Source: Streptomyces noursei (GTDB taxonomy: Bacteria > Actinomycetota > Actinomycetes > Streptomycetales > Streptomycetaceae). From it: DNA of 64,000 nucleotides. Where the stretch lies: contig NZ_CP070326.1 of NCBI RefSeq assembly GCF_016917755.1, forward strand, positions 5,022,001 to 5,086,000, read 5' to 3'. Within the stretch, counting starts at the first letter, position 1. The number at the start of each line of letters is the position of its first letter. The translations under genes were made by a program, and so were the position numbers. The notes under the pieces are model-generated. The model made no database searches. It had not been told where the DNA came from and worked only from the letters and a program-made list of their open reading frames with translations. Positions 60,961 to 64,000 of this stretch are shown in pieces.

Positions 60961-63609
60961 ATGAGCGAGCACCGTCGCAAACCACCCCAGCCGCAAGGTG
61001 GCGGGCGTGCCGCTGCCAGACGCGCCGGAGCGCCTTCCGGACGTCGCGCTGCCCCTTCGCCGGGTGTTGGTGCCACGCCCCCGCCGCCGCAGCCGCGGCC
61101 GGGCGGGCGTGCCGAGGCCCGTCGGGCTGCCCAACGAGGCAGTCGTCGGCGGGCTCCCGATGCTGCGGAGATGGCTTCCGGCGGCGGCGTCGGCCATGGC
61201 GGCGGGGGTCGCCGTGGCGGCGGCGGAGGTGGTGGAGAAGGGGGCCGGGGCCGCGGTCGTGGCGGTGGCAATCCGCCCAAGAAGCGCTTCATCGACTACC
61301 CGCGCTCCAACCGCACCGGCTGGCGGCGGTGGATGCCGTCCTGGAAACAGGTGGCCAGCATGTGCGTCGCGGTCGCCGGTCTGGTCGTCGGCGTGGCCGG
61401 CGTCGGTCTCGCGTTGGTGCAGGTGCCCGACGTGAACAAGGCCGCCATGTCGCAGAACAACGTCTACCTCTGGGCCGATGGCAAGGTCATGGCCCGTGAC
61501 GGCGAGACCAACCGCCAGGTGGTCGGTATCAGCGAAATCCCGGTGTCCATGCAGGAAGCGGTGATTTCGGCAGAGAACGCGTCTTTCCGGCAGGACCACG
61601 GTGTCGACCCCATGGGCATCCTCCGGGCCCTGGTCAACATGGCCCGGGGCGGTGACACCCAGGGTGGCTCGACCATCACTCAGCAGTACGTCAAGAACGC
61701 CATGCTGAGCCAGGAACAGACCATCACCCGGAAGTTCAAGGAACTCTTCATCTCGATCAAGGTCGGCTGGAAGCAGACGAAGCCCGAGATCCTCGCGGGC
61801 TACCTGAACACCAGCTACTTCGGTCGTGGCGCCTACGGGATCCAGGCAGCGGCCCAGGCGTACTACGGCAAGGACGCCCCGAAGTTGAACGCGAGCGAGT
61901 CGGCCTTCCTGGCCGCCACGCTCAAGGGCGCGAACCTCTACGACCCGGCAGGCGGTATAGGGGGTAACGCCACCCCGGCCCTGAACACCGCACGCGCCAA
62001 GGAGCGTTGGTCGTGGATCCTCGACCGCATGGTGGAGAACCACCATCTGCCGGCGGCGGAGGCAGCCAAGTGGAAGGCCAAGGGCTTCCCGATGCCGCAG
62101 AAGCCCAAGGCGGGGGCCAGTAAGGGCGGCCAGATCGGCTATCTGATCGATGTCGCCAAGAAGTACGTCCTCAAGCACCGCCCGGACATCAGCGAGGCGC
62201 GCTTCGACAAGGGCGGCTACACGATCCAGACGACCTTCGACGAGAAGAAGACCAAGGAACTCGCCGCCGCGGTCAAGCAGGTCAACGACCGCTACATCAA
62301 CCCGAAGTTGCGTCCCGAAAAGGACAAGTACGTCCAGTTCGGCGGTGCTTCGGTGGTGCCCGGAGACGGCAAGATCGTGGCTCTGTACGGCGGTGACGGA
62401 TACGACCAGGGGCACTTCAGCAACAACGCCGACACCTACGGCGTGCCGGTCGGCTCGACCTGGAAGCCGTTCGTCCTCGCCGCTGCGATGAAGTACGGGA
62501 AGGTCGGCGACGGTCAGGCGCTCTCGCCGGACAGCAAGTACAACGGCGACGACCACCTCAAGGTGAGGAAGCCGGACGGTACCTATGTCCTCAAGAAGGA
62601 CAACACGCCCTTCTACCAGGTGAACGAGAGCGATCATCCCTGGGGCTACATCACCTTGCGGAAGGCGATGGAGCAGTCGGTCAACACCCCGTTCGTCCAG
62701 CTCGGCATGGACGTCGGGATGGCCAAGGTGCGGGACATGGCGCAGACCGCGGGCATCGCGCCGAGCAGCTTCGACAGGAACCTCAACCCGTCCTTCGCGC
62801 TGGGCACGTCCACGCCGAGCGCGATCCGGATGGCCGACGCCTACGCCACCTTCGCCGCCTCCGGCATGCAGGCGGAGCCCTACTCGGTGATCAAGGTGAC
62901 CTCCGAGGGCAAGGAGCTGGATGGCTTCGACAAGCCCTCGGCGCGCTCGGCGATCGATCCGAACATCGCCAACAACGTCACCGACGTGTTGGAGAACGTG
63001 ATCCAGAACGGTACGGGCAAGGCGGCCAAGAAGCTGGGGAAGCCGGCGGCGGGCAAGACGGGTACCACGGACGAGAACAAGTCGGCCTGGTTCGTCGGCT
63101 ACACCAAGCAGCTGTCGACGGCCATCACCATGTTCCGTGAGGACGCCCAGAACCCGCGCCAGCTGTCCATGAACGGCGTCGGTGGTTTCGACTCGATCCA
63201 CGGTGGTGCGCTGCCGACCGAGGTGTGGACGCAGTACATGTTGCAGGCGATGGACGGTCTTCCCTCGACGGACTTCCCCGCGGCCCAGCCGATCGGGCAG
63301 GTCATCAACGAGACCGGTATGCCGTCGCCCACGCCGACGCCCACCCCGACCTTGGCGCCGCCGACCCCGTCGAGTACGCCCAGCACCTCGGCCTCCCCGA
63401 CGCAGACCCCGACTGCGACTCCGACCGAGACCTGCACTCCCTGGGACGTCCGCTGCAAGAACCACGGCGGGCACAACGGTGGGGGCACCGGCGGTGGCCC
63501 CGGCGGACCCGGTGGTGACACCGGCGGGACGCCGCCGACCTCGCCCGACCCGACCAGTGGTGGGAGCACTGGCGGAGGAGGCATCTTCGGCGGGCCCACA
63601 GGCGGCTGA
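60961..63609 (+). CDS. Bifunctional class A penicillin-binding protein
   Basis: An 882-residue peptidoglycan synthase. Residues 1 to about 115 are Gly/Arg-rich and cytoplasmic. A transmembrane helix (about 139-160, VASMCVAVAGLVVGVAGVGLALVQV) follows. The GT51 transglycosylase domain has the motif AENASFRQDHG (catalytic Glu about 205; Asp-to-Asn second position) and GGSTITQQYVKN. The transpeptidase domain has STWK (about 499), SVN (about 573) and KTGTT (about 699). A Pro/Thr then Gly-rich tail ends it. ATG after gaggagtattcgttcc. Confidence 0.96.
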   Translation: MSEHRRKPPQPQGGGRAAARRAGAPSGRRAAPSPGVGATPPPPQPRPGGRAEARRAAQRGSRRRAPDAAEMASGGGVGHGGGGRRGGGGGGGEGGRGRGRGGGNPPKKRFIDYPRSNRTGWRRWMPSWKQVASMCVAVAGLVVGVAGVGLALVQVPDVNKAAMSQNNVYLWADGKVMARDGETNRQVVGISEIPVSMQEAVISAENASFRQDHGVDPMGILRALVNMARGGDTQGGSTITQQYVKNAMLSQEQTITRKFKELFISIKVGWKQTKPEILAGYLNTSYFGRGAYGIQAAAQAYYGKDAPKLNASESAFLAATLKGANLYDPAGGIGGNATPALNTARAKERWSWILDRMVENHHLPAAEAAKWKAKGFPMPQKPKAGASKGGQIGYLIDVAKKYVLKHRPDISEARFDKGGYTIQTTFDEKKTKELAAAVKQVNDRYINPKLRPEKDKYVQFGGASVVPGDGKIVALYGGDGYDQGHFSNNADTYGVPVGSTWKPFVLAAAMKYGKVGDGQALSPDSKYNGDDHLKVRKPDGTYVLKKDNTPFYQVNESDHPWGYITLRKAMEQSVNTPFVQLGMDVGMAKVRDMAQTAGIAPSSFDRNLNPSFALGTSTPSAIRMADAYATFAASGMQAEPYSVIKVTSEGKELDGFDKPSARSAIDPNIANNVTDVLENVIQNGTGKAAKKLGKPAAGKTGTTDENKSAWFVGYTKQLSTAITMFREDAQNPRQLSMNGVGGFDSIHGGALPTEVWTQYMLQAMDGLPSTDFPAAQPIGQVINETGMPSPTPTPTPTLAPPTPSSTPSTSASPTQTPTATPTETCTPWDVRCKNHGGHNGGGTGGGPGGPGGDTGGTPPTSPDPTSGGSTGGGGIFGGPTGG

Positions 63610-63621
63610 TATCCGCTGAGC

Positions 63622-63656
63622 GTTTCACGTGAAACGACCGCCGTTTCACGTGAAAC
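63622..63656. promoter_or_regulatory. parS: Two parS sites after the PBP gene
   Basis: Exact sites at 63622-63635 and 63643-63656, 21 bases apart, just past the PBP stop. Confidence 0.95.
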
Positions 63657-63665
63657 ACGGCTCCA

Positions 63666-63703
63666 CGAAGCCCCCGACCCGGTGCGACCGGGCGGGGGCT
63701 TCG
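63666..63703 (+). terminator. Terminator after the PBP gene
   Basis: Stem cgaagcccccg(a)cccgg / ccgggcgggggcttcg with one bulge and loop tgcga. Confidence 0.75.
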
Positions 63704-63740
63704 TCGCGTTCGTCCCCGTCGCGTACGGCAGGATGGGGCC

Positions 63741-64000
63741 ATGACGAGCCTGCGACAGGACGAGCCCGTGCGGCCGACGAGACGGGATGAGGTGGCCGCG
63801 GCCGGCAGCGAGCTGATCGGCGGGCCGATCGGCCGGCGCGCGCTGCTCGGGACGTACTGGCTGACGCCGGTGCGGGTCGTCGCGCTCGTCGCCATCGGCA
63901 TGTTCGCGCTCGGCATGGTGCAGAAGCTGCCCTGCTACAACGGGGGGTGGTTCTTCGGCGCCACCAGCCAGTACATCCATGCCTGCTACTCGGACATTCC
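63741..64000 (+). CDS. GT87-type polyprenol glycosyltransferase/DUF2029 membrane protein (5' part)
   Basis: 86 residues are visible before the window edge. The N-terminal MTSLRQDEPVRPTRRDE is followed by a first transmembrane helix (about 43-60, VVALVAIGMFALGMVQKL) and an extracytoplasmic CYNGGWFFGATSQYIHACYSDI segment, which I recognise from actinobacterial GT87/DUF2029-type membrane proteins downstream of this PBP gene. The catalytic part is outside the window. Confidence 0.7.
   Translation, partial: MTSLRQDEPVRPTRRDEVAAAGSELIGGPIGRRALLGTYWLTPVRVVALVAIGMFALGMVQKLPCYNGGWFFGATSQYIHACYSDI

Noticed and set aside
60871..63474. An 867-codon minus-strand frame opposite the class A PBP
   Set aside because: Antisense shadow; the plus-strand PBP has all catalytic motifs.

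Overview
This window is core chromosome from a Streptomyces-type actinobacterium. It has very high GC content, many GTG starts, translationally coupled operons, the actinobacterial order around dnaA/gyrB, CrgA, FhaA/PknB, SsgA-era cell-wall genes and many copies of the Streptomyces ParB site gtttcacgtgaaac. It spans the replication origin: oriC lies between dnaN and dnaA at 35118-36115.

Layout: (1) 1-9.7 kb holds the end of a LysR-type gene, a tRNA-Leu, and the growth/division operon fhaA-fhaB-pstP-rodA-pbpA-pknB. (2) 9.7-14.5 kb, minus strand, holds three class E sortases, a glutamine amidotransferase, a 58-residue membrane microprotein and a DUF881 protein. (3) 14.6-25.3 kb holds crgA, a rhomboid protease, a cyclophilin, a LysR/MFS divergent pair whose transporter is frameshifted, tRNA-Ala, an HTH regulator plus kinase pair, a secreted VWA protein, a DLW-39 peptide and tRNA-Ile. 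(4) 25.4-38 kb, minus strand, is the replication cluster: DUF3566, gyrA, gyrB, dciA, recF, gnd, dnaN, oriC, dnaA. (5) 38.4-44.3 kb, plus strand, is rpmH-rnpA-yidD-yidC-jag-rsmG-parA-parB. (6) 44.5-64 kb holds a GNAT protein, trxA/trxB, an anti-sigma/sigM pair, a pseudokinase, murJ, a DUF6049 protein, pcnA, an LppU-like protein, an MFS protein, a PadR-ino1 operon, a class A penicillin-binding protein and the start of a polyprenol-type glycosyltransferase.

Two themes tie the region together. First, chromosome segregation: I count 20 exact 14-bp parS sites, 9 inside genes (always read as Val-Ser-Arg-Glu-Thr) and 11 between genes, several of them forming the arms of terminator-like hairpins. Second, Ser/Thr-kinase control of wall growth: pknB, its phosphatase, fhaA, murJ and a separate MviN-like pseudokinase are all present. 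No mobile element, CRISPR array or foreign island is visible. The most interesting signals are the parS arrangements, a trio of perfect DnaA boxes 20 kb from oriC, and the split murJ/pseudokinase arrangement.
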